Assembly: GCA_012931725.1 (NCBI GenBank)
Contig: CM022944.1
Span: 38,924,063-38,988,062, forward strand
Reading direction: 5' to 3'
Source of the DNA: Litsea cubeba
Lineage: Eukaryota; Streptophyta; Magnoliopsida; Laurales; Lauraceae
Length of the DNA: 64,000 nucleotides
Shown: positions 12,373 to 24,300 of the stretch, in pieces
Numbering within the stretch: the stretch's first letter is position 1
Layout: every line of letters starts with the position of its first letter
Notes under the pieces: generated by a model
Told to the model about the DNA's origin: nothing
What the model saw: the letters and a program-made list of their open reading frames with translations, nothing else
Database searches by the model: none
Position numbers and translations under genes: made by a program

Positions 12373-13230
12373 GGAAGAGTAGGAAAGATCAGAAAGAATA
12401 AAAAAAGTTGAGGGTATATGTGTTCTGTGTGTGTTACCTAGGTTATTCTTCTACTGCATAATTATTTTCCCATCAAATCATGAGTTGGGCTTTTCGGCTT
12501 GAATGTTTGCTGTTTAGGGGAAACAAGTTGGGCTTTGGGTAGTTTCTGAAATATTAACACCCTTAAATATAATGTTCTTTCTATTTGACAAGACCGATAG
12601 GGCTTAAACCTTTCAAAGAGCCTTTTTCAGTTGCTGATGGGCCTTTTTTTCGATGATGTTTGGGGATTTTTGCATTTGATTGAAAATTAAGGGAAAAGGG
12701 TCGGGGATTTTAAGGGTTTGGGTTGAAATGGTGGAGAACAAGTGAGTCATCAAGAGGGTTTGAGGCTCTCCCTCTCTCTATCTGACCTTTTCTTTTTCCT
12801 GAATGGTGTTTGTTTTAAAGCCCTCTCTCTTATTCAGAAATTTTTTCCATGTGCAGGATAAGCCATTGAATGGGGATATTTGAAGGTTCTATAATGTTCA
12901 ATGTGATGGTTATAATATTATTTTTTTCAATATTCAATGTTGGATTTGAGAATGTTTTGTACATTTTTTTGTGACTTCCATATAATGTTCATAGTTGACA
13001 AAGCATTTGAACGTGAACATTGACAAAGCATTTGAATGTGAACGGTACAGACTTCTGAGTGAACAAACAGAACCATATGATGCACCCTCTCTTTTATATA
13101 TATGCTGTAATTTTTTATTTTTTTATGTTTCTTGATTTTGTTTTGTTCGGATTTTGTGGGTATATTTTGTTGTTGGGTTGATTGTTGCCTTAGAATGTGT
13201 TTAGAAGTGTCTTGTAAAATGTTTGTTTTC
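12371..13230. other. No gene seen
   Basis: AT-rich sequence. A short near-tandem gacaaagcatttgaa repeat occurs at about 12995-13040. No coding or RNA gene signal. Confidence 0.5.
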
Positions 13231-13478
13231 CAGGGAGATTGATTTTTTTGCACATTTTCTGTAGATCAAACCCAAAATGTGGAGTTTCAAAATCACTGGA
13301 CATAAAATATTTCTATAGAGTTGAAGAATTTTATACATTTAATATTTTCTTTCCCAGGGAGATTGATTTTTTACACATTTTCTGTAGATCAAACCCAAAA
13401 TGTGGAGTTCCAAAATCACCGCCGGACGTGTACATAAACTGCAATGGATGTGTACATATGCCGGACGTGTTCGTTTCG
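13231..13478. repeat. Two-copy tandem repeat, period about 124 bp
   Basis: cagggagattgatttttt plus the following acattttctgtagatcaaa and cccaaaatgtggagtt occurs at 13231 and again at 13355 with few differences. A related pair (tgaatgg.tgatc.ctttcat) lies at about 13597 and 13787. The open frames across it are repeat artefacts. Confidence 0.8.
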
Positions 13479-13978
13479 TCATGATTTAAGATATGGAGTT
13501 TTTGAGATGATTTGGGCATATAGCTTTTGTGAATCTCTGCTTCCCAGATTCTAGTAAGCAACGTTGACGATGCTATGTTTGTAGTGTGGAAGATTTGAAT
13601 GGTTGATCCTTTTCATGTATTTTTTTTCCCTTATGATTCAATGACGACACGACAACGATATATGGAGTTTACTTTCATGTAATGGTAGGTACCTTCGCGA
13701 ATAAATCCTAATGGAATAAGACGAAAAGTGTGTGAATCTTGTAAATGAACAAACAAGAATTCCCTCATTGTTTTGGTATTGATTTGAATGGATGATCACT
13801 TTCATGTATTTTTCCCCCATGGCCTATCTAGCTTGTATAGACTGCAAGTCCAGTGTTTTTGTTTTTAACTGCAGGTCCAGTGTTTATTTGCAGGTTCTGT
13901 TTACATTTTTCATTTTAGTTTATTAATTTGTATTTGTAGCAATAAAAAAATATGGATTTAATTTTTCTTAATTAAAAA

Positions 13979-14462
13979 ACAATTAATTTTTTTATAAAAA
14001 AAATTAAGGCTTGTCTTGCGAGCCGTAAATTAAAACTCGCCAATTCTTTAATGGCCTGCATTTGCAAGTTGTAAAAACATATGCTTAATTACGGCTTGCA
14101 CTTGGAGCCGTTAATCAGATTGTACACAACCCATTTACAACCCATAAATGCAAGCTGTGTAAAATATTTTTCGTTTTAAGTATTCACGGCTTACTACGTG
14201 TGCCATAAACTTAAGCACACTAATGCTTTAACGGCACTCAGTTTGCGTTGTAAAAGTTTAGTATTTACGGTCTGCTTAGTAGGTCATAAATCTGGTCCAA
14301 AAAGTCCTAAGAGCATCATTTTCGGCGTGCATTGATCCTAGTTACGGCCTGTATATGCCTGCTGTAATTACATCGAACCTTTTATGGCACGACCCCCGTG
14401 AGCCGTAAACTTACATTTACGGCGCGCATTGCACGCTGTAAAAGCCCTGAAATGGTGTAATG
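13979..14462 (-). mobile_element. CACTA-like terminus C (right end) with TTACGGC subterminal repeats
   Basis: Many copies of ttacggc/gccgtaa and tgcatttgca-like palindromic half-units fill 13990-14445, the usual subterminal block of a CACTA element. The outer edge read on the minus strand is CATTACACCATTTCAGGGC. A normal end would start CACTA, so the third base appears changed (CAC to CAT). No left partner with the same end is visible within the window. Confidence 0.6.
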
Positions 14463-14749
14463 TTGGATGCTTCTTCACTTTAGCTTGGGCTCTAGCTTCA
14501 TTCTTCTTGATGCTTGGAGCTTGATCAATCTTGAAGCTTTCTCTTCATCTTCCTTTCTTTAGACCAAGCATCTTCTTTAGCTTCGAAGCTCTTTCTTCTA
14601 TCATCTTCTCCCCCTATGACCATGCATTTTCTCCTTTTGGGTATCTTGAATACTCTTTTTCCCCCTTAATTCTTTCTCCCTCTTTGCCATTAAACTTGAG
14701 AACTTTCTCCCCCTTTGCCATTAAATTGTAAAGGTATCAATTGAAGAGG

Positions 14750-17190
14750 GGTACCTACACACATGAAACAAGGAAAATACCTTTAGTAGCACCTGTTAAT
14801 AAAAGTAATCGAAAATGAAATATATAACAGGGCATCATGCATGGGTAGATAGGCTATAAGGGTACAGAGCCAATATAAGGGTGAATTTGATCAACTCTAA
14901 TGCTTCCTTAAAAGGTTTACTCCCCCTCAATCCATACTCTTCTTTTGTCAAACTTTTGACAACGATTTCACTAATAGGTGGAAGAGGAAGATGGTTTAAC
15001 CAATTGAGGGTTAACTTCAAGAGAAGAATTAGATACTAATTGATAATGATAATTGACTATAAAGTTCAAATTGATCAAATTACCATTATAAAGATACCAA
15101 TTGATGGATAAGCTATTGGATAATTAAAGAGCAAGATCAAAAGGAGATAAACTATCATGGATATCAATTGAAATAAAACTATCAATTGAGATTCAAGGAT
15201 ATGACAATTAACTCAATCACTCTAAAATGGAGTTAAGGAATACACCTATTAGGGTTCATCCAAGTTAGAGCTATCCATGATGAGATGGGCTTAACTCAAA
15301 CATAGCGTCAAACAATTTAACTATGAAAATCATAAGCTATGTAAAGTTTTGAATTCATTTCATAGAGTCATTAGATATAACTATCATGCACAAGATGAAT
15401 GAAATGAAGTTCAATCATGAAGCCAAACCTCACCATTAACCAACCAAAATTATGAAAACATAAACATGGTGGTCAAGAGTTTTACTTATATGAGCATGAG
15501 AGGTGGCAATCATGAAGATATGATGCTAATGGAATGTGACATGGAACAAAAGACATATGACTATCAAGATCAATCCAATGTACACAAGGTCTATCACAAA
15601 CTCAAGATATGATACCAATTGGACATAGATACTAATTGAAAATGATACCAATTGATTACCGAATGAATATGAAACATGATTAAGAGCAAGCATTTGACAA
15701 ACACAAAATTCCGACAAGCATCATAAAATGATATTCATTACTTAGAATAATATAACTAATGAGCATAGTGATGAACAAGAGAAATTGCATAAAAAGATAT
15801 AACTTAGTAGAACATGCAATTTTCAAAGTGTCAAATCATATGAATTCAACATCTAAGAAATCCATCAAACAATAGATATAATTATGAAATACAAGGAAAG
15901 AATTTCAAAGAGGTTCATATGATCAAGCACACTACTATGAAGTTGAAACATGTATAAAGAAATGTTACCAATAAGAAAAATACACATGAATCAACAACAT
16001 AACCATCGATTTCAAAAAATAATATAACTAGAAAGCATAAATGATGGATTTTTGAGTTCTAGTATGGTTTTTACAAATGTAAATAAGATAACAACCATAC
16101 AAGAAACTAATAGACATTTGCATATAAAAAGAATATAACTAAAAGATGCAAATTGCCTCTAGCAAAATTTATTTCCATTTATTCCATTCATACGATCTTC
16201 AAATCATTTTAATAAATAAAATCCAACAATGAACAATATGAGTATGAAATTGAAGATAACACATTATCAATCATCAATTTGTATTCTAAACAATATAACT
16301 ACAAAGATTCATACAAATTGATTTAAAGCATGACTTGATATCAATTGGGAAATACACTCAAATGAAAAATATAACTATTAAGTTCTAACCAATTGAAACT
16401 CAAGTATAACAAGGAATTGAATTACATATAAAGAATCTAACTTAGAAAGCATATAATGAAAAACAATTTTTGTCCTCATCATTTTTCAACTTGCATTTTA
16501 AAACTTATTTGAAACACATACAAGTTGATTTTTCAAAAACAATAATTTTCCATAAGAGAATATAACTTAGAAATCTATGGAAAAGCTAAATTGTTTTAAG
16601 TCATTTGTTTTTGTCATACAAACAAATGAATTTGCAACATGAATCGATTATGAAAAATCTAGCCATGAAAGCTTTGAAACCATAATCAATTGAACAAGTA
16701 TAGAAATGCAAGAGATATAACTAAATGAGTGCAAATCTATAATGATGAAATTATAATCAAATGATTTTGAAAACCATGATATGTAACTAGAGAAGTGCAT
16801 GAAAACAAAATCAATTGATCATAAAGAAACAATGCATTTTAAGAATAGTAACTTAAGAAAGAACAAAATGCATATGCAACATGACCAACAAAATGATTTA
16901 CCTATTAAGAATATGTTGGTCAATGAAGTTCAAGGCATTAAGGTTTGTCTAAGTACCTAACTTTGGGAATCCACCTAAGGCCTTGAGAGGGATGGTCTTT
17001 GAGGTCTATCTTAAATGTCTCACCAACTTTAGGAGATTTGACTTTATAAATTATCAAATTGAACTTATCACCATGATATTTAGATTTAACTAATTTTAGC
17101 TTTGGTTGGTGATTAGTCTTTTGTGGTTGATGAGTTTTCTTTTTAGGGGATTGATTTCTTTTCTTCTTATTTCCTCCATTTATTTGACTT
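14750..17190 (-). other. Non-coding AT-rich part of the gag-only element with dispersed motifs
   Basis: No open frame of note. Two motifs recur: a caattg core in forms such as gataccaattgat, mostly 14730-15670, and aatataact(a/t) roughly every 50-150 bp from 15745 to 16860, often followed by agaaagc. This suggests diverged ancient tandem repeats rather than decayed pol. Confidence 0.5.
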
Positions 17191-17599
17191 TTGAATTTAA
17201 GATTTAACTTTGTAACTTTCTTAAAAAGTTTTCATTTGTTGAGTTATGGGAGGAAGATTGAGAAGCTTTTTGTTAATAGATTCTTTTATTTTTGTTTAAC
17301 TTGTTTAACCGTTTTAGAATCTATTTTAGGAGACTCGTTTTTAATTGGTTTTCCTTGTTTAGTCTTTTTAGAATCTTCCTTGGGGCTCATCGCCGTGGAT
17401 TCCTCGCCCAAAATCTGCAATCGCACAGATTTTCGTGTTTGGATCAGCATGGATTTGGAGAGGAGGGAGAGGAGACTTCTTCTCTTTTGATTATTTATGG
17501 AATCGGGCCCTCCCCCTTCGGATTTTCTCATTCCGCGCGCTGAGGGATTTGTGGAGCTACAATGCATTGAGGCGTTAATATTGGGCAGAGCGGTTTTTG

Positions 17600-17945
17600 C
17601 ATTTTTTGGATCTCTATGGACCCCACAATCAAGATCTGAACCGATAAAACTGTTAAGAAGGTCCAAAACGGCCAGGTCACCAAATCTCAACCGTTGATCA
17701 TTCTTAGATCTTGAGATATTTGCATAAACGTCTGAACCGTTCGATGATAATTTCTGATATGCTGTGGGCCAAAAAAGGGGATTAAATCCAGTCCGTTTTT
17801 TTCGATTTTCTGGTTCATGTGGGTACCACAATCATGATCTGAACCAGTAGTTATTTCTAGGAGGTCAAACACGGCTAGTTGACCAAATTTCAACCGTTGA
17901 TCATTCTTAGATCTTGAGATATTTGCAAAAAGGTTCATGTACTAA
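17600..17945. repeat. Two-copy direct repeat within an insertion in gag
   Basis: accacaatca.gatctgaacc followed by ggtc...acggc.ag.t.acc and the 20-mer caaccgttgatcattcttag is present at about 17620-17730 and again at about 17828-17928. It lies between the gag zinc knuckle and a lysine-rich tail (17286-17410), inside DNA that appears inserted in gag. The inserted DNA has one end like a MITE (ccaaacatgccctta at about 18230), but no inverse partner was found. Confidence 0.6.
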
Positions 17946-18231
17946 AATATTAAATTCTTATTCTTGTGGCCCCGCTTTGCACGATCAGAACCGTTCATAT
18001 TTTCTAGATGACAACAAAGTACTTTGAGGTGAAAGTTGAGGTCTTGATTTTTCATTGATTTTGAAAATCTTTATAAAACATATTTATAACCATTGGATTA
18101 TATATTCTACAATTTGTAGGAATCCTCCCTCCCTCCAAACATGGAACTCTCTTTAGGAATCCTACTAGAGGATTGTGGCTTTCTTTAGAGATGGAGAGAA
18201 TCCTCTAAATAAAGGATTCTTCTGCATTTAC

Positions 18232-19244
18232 CAAACATGCCCTTAATTATTAGTGTCTTATCCATCATAGATTTTGATTTTACTTTCTTTGGTTCAAAGA
18301 TGGGTTTAGACACATGGCTTCTTCTTTGTTTGCACTCAAACCTAAAATGTCCTTCAATGCCACAATAATTGCATTTAGTCATGGGCAAAGAAGTGTGAGT
18401 GCTAGAGAATGAGGACTCATCTTTCACAAATGTGTTGGTGAATTTAGGGTCATGTGAAATATTCCTATCACATCCAAGGCCCGTCCTATTTCTTTTAGAT
18501 TTACCCAATTTAAATAATTTTTCAAGTTTTTCTTCACTTTGGGTAAATTTACACTCATATTTTTGCTTGTAGGTTTCAAGTTGAGTGACCTGGGTTTTAA
18601 GGGTTGAATTTTCATTCTTAACTTTTGTTAATTCATTTTCAATTCCCTTAAAATTGTTTAGCTCTTCATGGGCAAGTTTTAACTTAGATTTAAGTTCATT
18701 AACTTCAATAGATCCAAGTTCTAGGGTATTTATCTTATTTTGAGCATTAGATAAATTTTCCTTAGTGATAGTAAACTTAGATTCAAGATTGTTAATGTTT
18801 TTATCTTGCCTTTGTAATTGATCTCTTAGTTTCAAATTTTCCTTTTTTAAGATTATCACAACCTAACTTTAATTCATCTTGAGCATTTTGTAGGTTATGC
18901 AAAGAGATCATAAACTTAGAGTCTACACAATTTATTAATTCTTCTTTCCCTCTAAGTTCATCTTTTGAAGAAACTAATTGTTTGTTTAGACTTTTAGATT
19001 TTTCTTCTAATCTTTTATTCTTTTTAACAAGCTCTAAGGCAAATGTACATAATTCATCATAGGCTTGTTGAATGTCATCTTCATTTTCATTAATTTCTTC
19101 TTCTTTTAATTTAAGTTTAGATTCAAGTTGAGACACTTTAAATTCAATGTTTGAATCTCCAATAGATGGAAGAAAAAGGGATCTAGAAGAATCTACAAAG
19201 TCTAGCATAGTGGAGTCCATTCTAATGATTTTCATGCAATGCAC
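18232..19244 (-). pseudogene. Copia gag C-terminal region: coiled coil plus zinc knuckle, frameshifted and interrupted
   Basis: Gag packages the element RNA in virus-like particles. From the start near 19244 the protein is a long leucine/lysine/glutamate coiled coil (for example ELKSKLKLAHEELNNF) followed by a CCHC zinc knuckle, CNYCGIEGHFRFEC, at about 18350-18390, and a basic tail. The upstream UBN2-type gag domain is missing. A one-base frameshift near 18845, in an A/G run, separates two open frames of 147 and 224 codons. About 40 residues after the knuckle (near 18232) the reading runs into inserted DNA that starts like a MITE end, and the lysine-rich gag tail resumes near 17410. Non-functional as it stands. 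Confidence 0.75.
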
Positions 19245-19264
19245 AACTAGGGTCTAAACTCTAG

Positions 19265-19536
19265 GTAGTGGTGATTGTTTTGTTTAAGCTTCCGCATATT
19301 GTATGTTAATCATCACATGTGACTAGTTAATTGTAAAAAAATTAAAATTGGTCATAATTAGTCATTTAGTGTAGCTCACCCTATTCACCCCCCCCCCCCC
19401 CCCCCCCCCCTCTAGGGTTAGGATCCCTTGGACTTTCAATTGGTATCAGAGCAAGGTTGCTCTATATTTAGGATCAAGTGTTGTGGAACTCTTGATTAGG
19501 TGTAAATACCTAGGGTTAGGATCCCTTGGACTTTCA
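19265..19536 (+). mobile_element. LTR end, primer-binding site and a second LTR tail in forward orientation
   Basis: 19265-19438 repeats the last part of the 4848-6647 LTR, lacking one copy of a 14-bp direct duplication. 19440-19452 repeats the initiator Met-tRNA primer site, and the leader follows to 19510. Instead of gag, tagggttaggatcccttgg and ctttca then return, which is the LTR terminal sequence again (to 19536). A run of 23 C at 19388-19410 replaces five C in the first copy. The arrangement is not that of an intact element; it looks like a recombination product. Confidence 0.8.
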
Positions 19537-19988
19537 TTCCAGACTTAAAAACCTTTGTCTGTTTTTGGTTTTTGGCCCTGAAATGGAAGCTCGCTAGTAG
19601 TTTTATTTTCACCGCACGATCCATTTGTTCTTATAGATTTTATCTGCCTCCCGTTTATGACTCATACCAAGCGAGAATTGATCCTTTTTTTTTTCTTTTT
19701 TCGAATCTTAATGATTTTACAGGCATAAAATATGCTTGAACATTTATTCTTGAGGTATTTTCACGCCTTGTAAGAACTTAGTTCACAATAGAAATGGAGA
19801 AGAGTCTTGTAGTCATGGCTGCAAATGTAAGCCCTTCTACATAGTTGCTGTTTGTGTTTGAGTACAATGCGATGGAACTTTTGATAAACACAGATGGCAC
19901 TGCCTTCCATTTATTTCTTTCCATTCCAAATGTTTACAGCTTCTCTACATAGATAACAACTGTTACATTCAATTCATAAAACTAAATC
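19537..19988. other. No gene seen
   Basis: Mixed sequence with T-rich runs; it may be the 3' flank of the Ulp1 remnant that lies to its right on the minus strand. Confidence 0.4.
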
Positions 19989-20224
19989 CTAGTGTGTACA
20001 TTCATGTGTCAAAAACGGAGTCTCCTCTCGCACAATTTTTATCACGAAAAACAATTTCTCTTCGGACTCTGACACTTTGTAGCAATCGAGCTTCCATTGC
20101 CCAGCATAAATGTCAACGACAGTCTTTTGCCTGGTAGTACAACATGCCTGCATCTGTGAAGGTCAATGGTTGACACTTAAGCAAGCAATCAGCAAATGCA
20201 TCAACGATTATGCCACAGTCACAT
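19989..20224 (-). pseudogene. Ulp1-like (C48) protease C-terminal remnant
   Basis: After the acceptor gtgcag the minus strand reads CDCGIIVDAFADCLL, then LTFTDAGMLYYQAK and, one frame over, TVVDIYAGQWKLDCY to a stop at 19989-19991. The DCG motif holds the nucleophile cysteine of Ulp1 proteases, and the order matches the last exon of the PMD-Ulp1 gene at 21394-21596 (VDCGIFVMAYTQ ... YYYHAKIVSDIYKDQF). A one-base shift in an A run near 20110 breaks it. It is a diverged second copy, not a tandem continuation of the same exon. Confidence 0.6.
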
Positions 20225-21393
20225 CTGCACATTTACAGAATATATTTCAGACTTACATATGGCGATAAATGTCAGAATGAAAACTGACCGAAACTCACTG
20301 TTTTCATGTAATTTGATATTGTTATGCACCCAAAATAGATGAGCTTGGACTTCATTTTAAAATGGAGGGTTGTAGAGGAATGAAAGTGATAAGATAATGG
20401 CTAAAGGAGTATGGCCAACAATGGAGACAATCGGATTTTATCCGACTGATGCAAATTACACTAAGTCAGATAAATCCAATCCATTATGACAAAACGGATA
20501 AAATCACGAACTCAAAACTAGTAGAACATTTGAAATTGAAATTAACGGTGAAATTATATTCCGCGAACGCAGTTCAAGAATAGGAATAGCAGGAAATACC
20601 TGCCAGTTTGCTCGAGCATGCTCTGTATGTTGGTCTGCTTGAATGATTGACAGTCTTGATGCTGACGCTGGTCCCGCTCTACGACATCGCAAGAACATCC
20701 ACAATAAGAACCGTATACTAATCGACAAACTCCCCCAGCATCAAGAACCCAACCCTCCCTGTTCCGTCCAAAAGTTAATATAACTTATATAATATATAAA
20801 AACAAAAAAAAAATCCAAAACACAAACACTTGATAGAATAACACGGAAAACATAATTGATGTGGATTGCAAGTAGGAGAATTCATAAAGGAAATACATAA
20901 ATATATAGTAAGCCATAAGGAAGATTTATACCTCAAACCAACCAATCAACCAAGCATATTTTTGAAAGAAGGGGAATAAAGAGAAGATCAGGAGAGATTC
21001 AAAAACATGTTTGAGCATCTTAAGGAGGTCAAGGGAGGAATTGTAGACATGCTAAGAAGTGTCAAGGAAGGGAGAATATGGATGAGGATGACTCATCCCA
21101 CCTGCACCTGAGCATCTCACCTGCAATCTCTCCATCGATCAGATATCTCTCTCCCACTCTCTCTCTCTCTCTCACTCTCGATCAGATCTCTTTCTCTTTC
21201 TCTCGATCGATCAGATCTCTTTCTCTGCTAATCTCCAATTGTTGAACCCTCTTGGATGGTGCAATTGATTTTTCAACATGCAGTGCTCCTTGTACAGCTA
21301 TGCAAATTGAAATAAACCGTTCAGTAATTATCAACATATGATTCATACAAAATCTATTAGCCTGTTTTATCTTACTTCTCACTTGTCACATCA
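20225..21393. other. No gene seen; includes a CT-rich tract
   Basis: A short exon-like stretch on the minus strand near 20580-20700 is not recognised. 21130-21230 is rich in CT repeats with several gatcagat words, a simple-sequence tract. Confidence 0.5.
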
Positions 21394-24300
21394 CTAATTT
21401 TCCTCCCCTGAAGAATCGTTCCTCGAATCCAGTTGCCTCCTCAAATCCCAACGCACGAATTGATCTTTATAAATGTCACTAACTATCTTGGCATGATAGT
21501 AGTACATGTCGCTCTGCCTGAACAACATAGCCTGCCCCAAAGCTATGTGCTGCGTGTACGCCATGACAAAGATCCCACAATCTACACTGAAAAAACATAA
21601 ATTTTTGTTCAAACAATGCGCATCTAAATGGGTTTTATGAAATTTACGCAAACATGATCATGTAACGAAATCTAAACAGATTGCGTATTTAACCTGTTTG
21701 TCTGCATGGGACATTCCATTTTGTGTTTCGTCCATACAATGGGATCATTCCACCCGTATTGCATAAAGCGCTCGTTGATCCATGTTAGCTGTACAAAACA
21801 CGCTCATGATACTAAAAAAAACGGGTTTCATATGATAGTTATACCAATTAATGTTACAGCCGGGATTCGTCATTGATATGCACTTACGTAGTTTTCAACG
21901 AAGGGATAATCTCCGTCACGCGCCATGATGTTATAATATTCCCACCTTCTTTCGTTGACCCGTCCCACTAGAAGGAAGAAATGCATTTTATTCCACACAA
22001 GAAAGAACAACAAGTCCTTATCGGCAATGCTGTCCAGGAAGGCTTGGCTAAAGCAATTTTCAATGAGTCTATCACTCGTTTGGATATGCACGTAGCAGTC
22101 CTATGGGAGCAAGGTTCATAAGTGTGAAAACCAAGATGTAACGAAGCCAATTGATGAGAAAGTGTTGCATTCCTTTATGGCAGTTACCGACAAAGCACAT
22201 TCAAAAAAGTATGATGATGGAGCCTACGTCTTTAACAATTCGAGCCAATAGTGCATGGTCTGCAAACATAGAATGGGTCTAAAAAAGGCGATGGAACACA
22301 TGTAAATTCACGGAATTCTTATAGACACAACAAAAAATCAAGTAGGGAAATGTGCCACAAACCCAATTGTCCATCCATGATCCCCTGAGCACCGCATCCA
22401 TGTTGGTGGCAGTCAGGGGTGTACAAAACTCCTCCAATTTCGCCCTCCTGGTAGTAGACAACACAGAGAAGTTAATAAAATACCAAAGTTCACATAACTT
22501 GACAAAGGGGTACATGATAGTTGGAAAATACCCCTTATTATTAGCAAATTCATTCCGGAATACTGTGATGATCTCAAGTTCTTCACTCATTAGCCTATAC
22601 TGTGGATTCCTCATCCAGGCTCCAGTAGTGTAATCAGCCATCCACGTGGGGGGCTTCGGCTCTCTATAGCATGCTTTGACATTCATAATCAAAGATGAGA
22701 TTTTACTAAATGGGGATAGACCTATCCCAAGTTTAACACGCTCCGGAATTAGTGTACTAGAGATCAGATGTGCTGACCAGGGGTTGGATGTGAAAGGACT
22801 AATGGAGGTTCTCGGCTGGTTGGGGACTCTGATTTTGATAGGGGACCTTGGACTCAACTGGGATTGGACTATACGAGGACTCCTTCGTGGTGACATGGAG
22901 ATTGTACTTGAGGCTCCTTTGGATTCTAAGTGCTTCTCTGGGCTTGTGGGTTTGTTATCAATGGGTGGTTTAATAGATTTTCCCGCTAAGCGTTTGGATC
23001 TTTTAGAGGATTGAAATGCCTTTGGAGTTTTGGGATTGATTGGATCATCAAGTTTGCCTGCTCTCTTGCCTGTATTTCTGCGTTTTTTGGATGATTTGAT
23101 GATATCTTCTTTTCCCTGATCTCCCTTGACCATCTATTGAATAAGTAGACAAATCAGTACCAAATTGTGCATGTATGAACTGAATGAAAGTATGAAGTGG
23201 AGCTAATATATAGCATACCTTCAGGGATGAATCAGCTAAACTTGCGGCGTCTACATCATCACATTTGACTGTCTGAACTTCAGCCAGACATGCATCCTTT
23301 AACTGGCACACTTGGGCTCTAACTCCGTCAATGAAGCGTAGGAAATCACTTGTTTTTCCCTCTAAATTATATGCCTGATCACAGGATGCCAGGAGCCGCT
23401 CAGTGAACTTCAAGATCTAGGTTGGCAAGGAGGGGAGAACATTATGAAGTTAGAATCAATTTACAGACAGTTGAGATTGGTGAACTTAAGAATTGTTAGC
23501 AAAGGAAAACTATGGAATTTAACGGGGATGAAACTATGCTCAGCCCAGCCTGGGTGTTTCCACCATCAGGACGACCGATGCGTAGCCGGGTGATGCTTCT
23601 ATACCATTTAAGATACGCATCATTGTGTGGACCAGCATCATCCTCTTCCCCGTAGGTTATGGCATCCATCCTTTTATTCCAGACACCAAAATAGACTGCA
23701 CGCAGTTTTTCATGTTTATTTTCTCCCGTTGGGATTATTTCAGTTCGCGGGATCGACCTTTGAAAACGGGGTGGCACATTTGTTCTAAACCAAACTGTTT
23801 CATCACCCTCTCCGGATTGTGCTGTTCCACAATCCAATAGCAAATCAATACAGTATTTGACCGGAATAGGGGTACATCTGCTTCGTCGATATAGTCCGAT
23901 ATATTTTCATATTTGCTATATGGCAGCCAGATGAACTGGACGAACATAGATTAATGAGTTAGTCAAAAAATTGAAAGATTAACCAGCAAATATTCAACGA
24001 ATTAACTGAAGATAGATTCAAACAGTAGCACTGCCAATGGCTTCTAGCATTGATTGATTGTTGTATAAACAGATATACTTACGCCATCAACTTCCATAAT
24101 ATCCTGACGTCGCCTAGCTTCCTCGACTTTCGTCTGGAAATGATGGGACCTTAATCTGTTGTACCACGTTAGGAGAAGAGGAAACTCTACATCCGTGGTC
24201 CAATCAGTTCTCCTATGAATCGGCCTGCTAATTGTCATTCGCGAATATGCCCAGACCTGGACATAGGAAATTATATTGATGGATACAAGTATAAAATCAT

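Larger units (their letters stand above)
14463..19264 (-). mobile_element. Internal region of a Copia-like element in reverse orientation, gag present, pol absent
   Basis: Read on the minus strand it starts with tacctagagtttagaccc, which continues the leader cut at 6718, then gag coding (19244 to about 18232). A long AT-rich non-coding part follows, and near 14730-14600 there are purine tracts of the type caaagggggagaaag that resemble the polypurine tract before a 3' LTR. Protease, integrase, reverse transcriptase and RNase H are not found in any frame. This fits a non-autonomous gag-only element. Its orientation is opposite to the LTR ends on both sides (4848-6647 and 19265-19536). Confidence 0.6.

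Noticed and set aside
13577..13586. ttgtagtg as another possible CACTA right end
   Set aside because: There is no matching inverted repeat with any left end and no subterminal array next to it.
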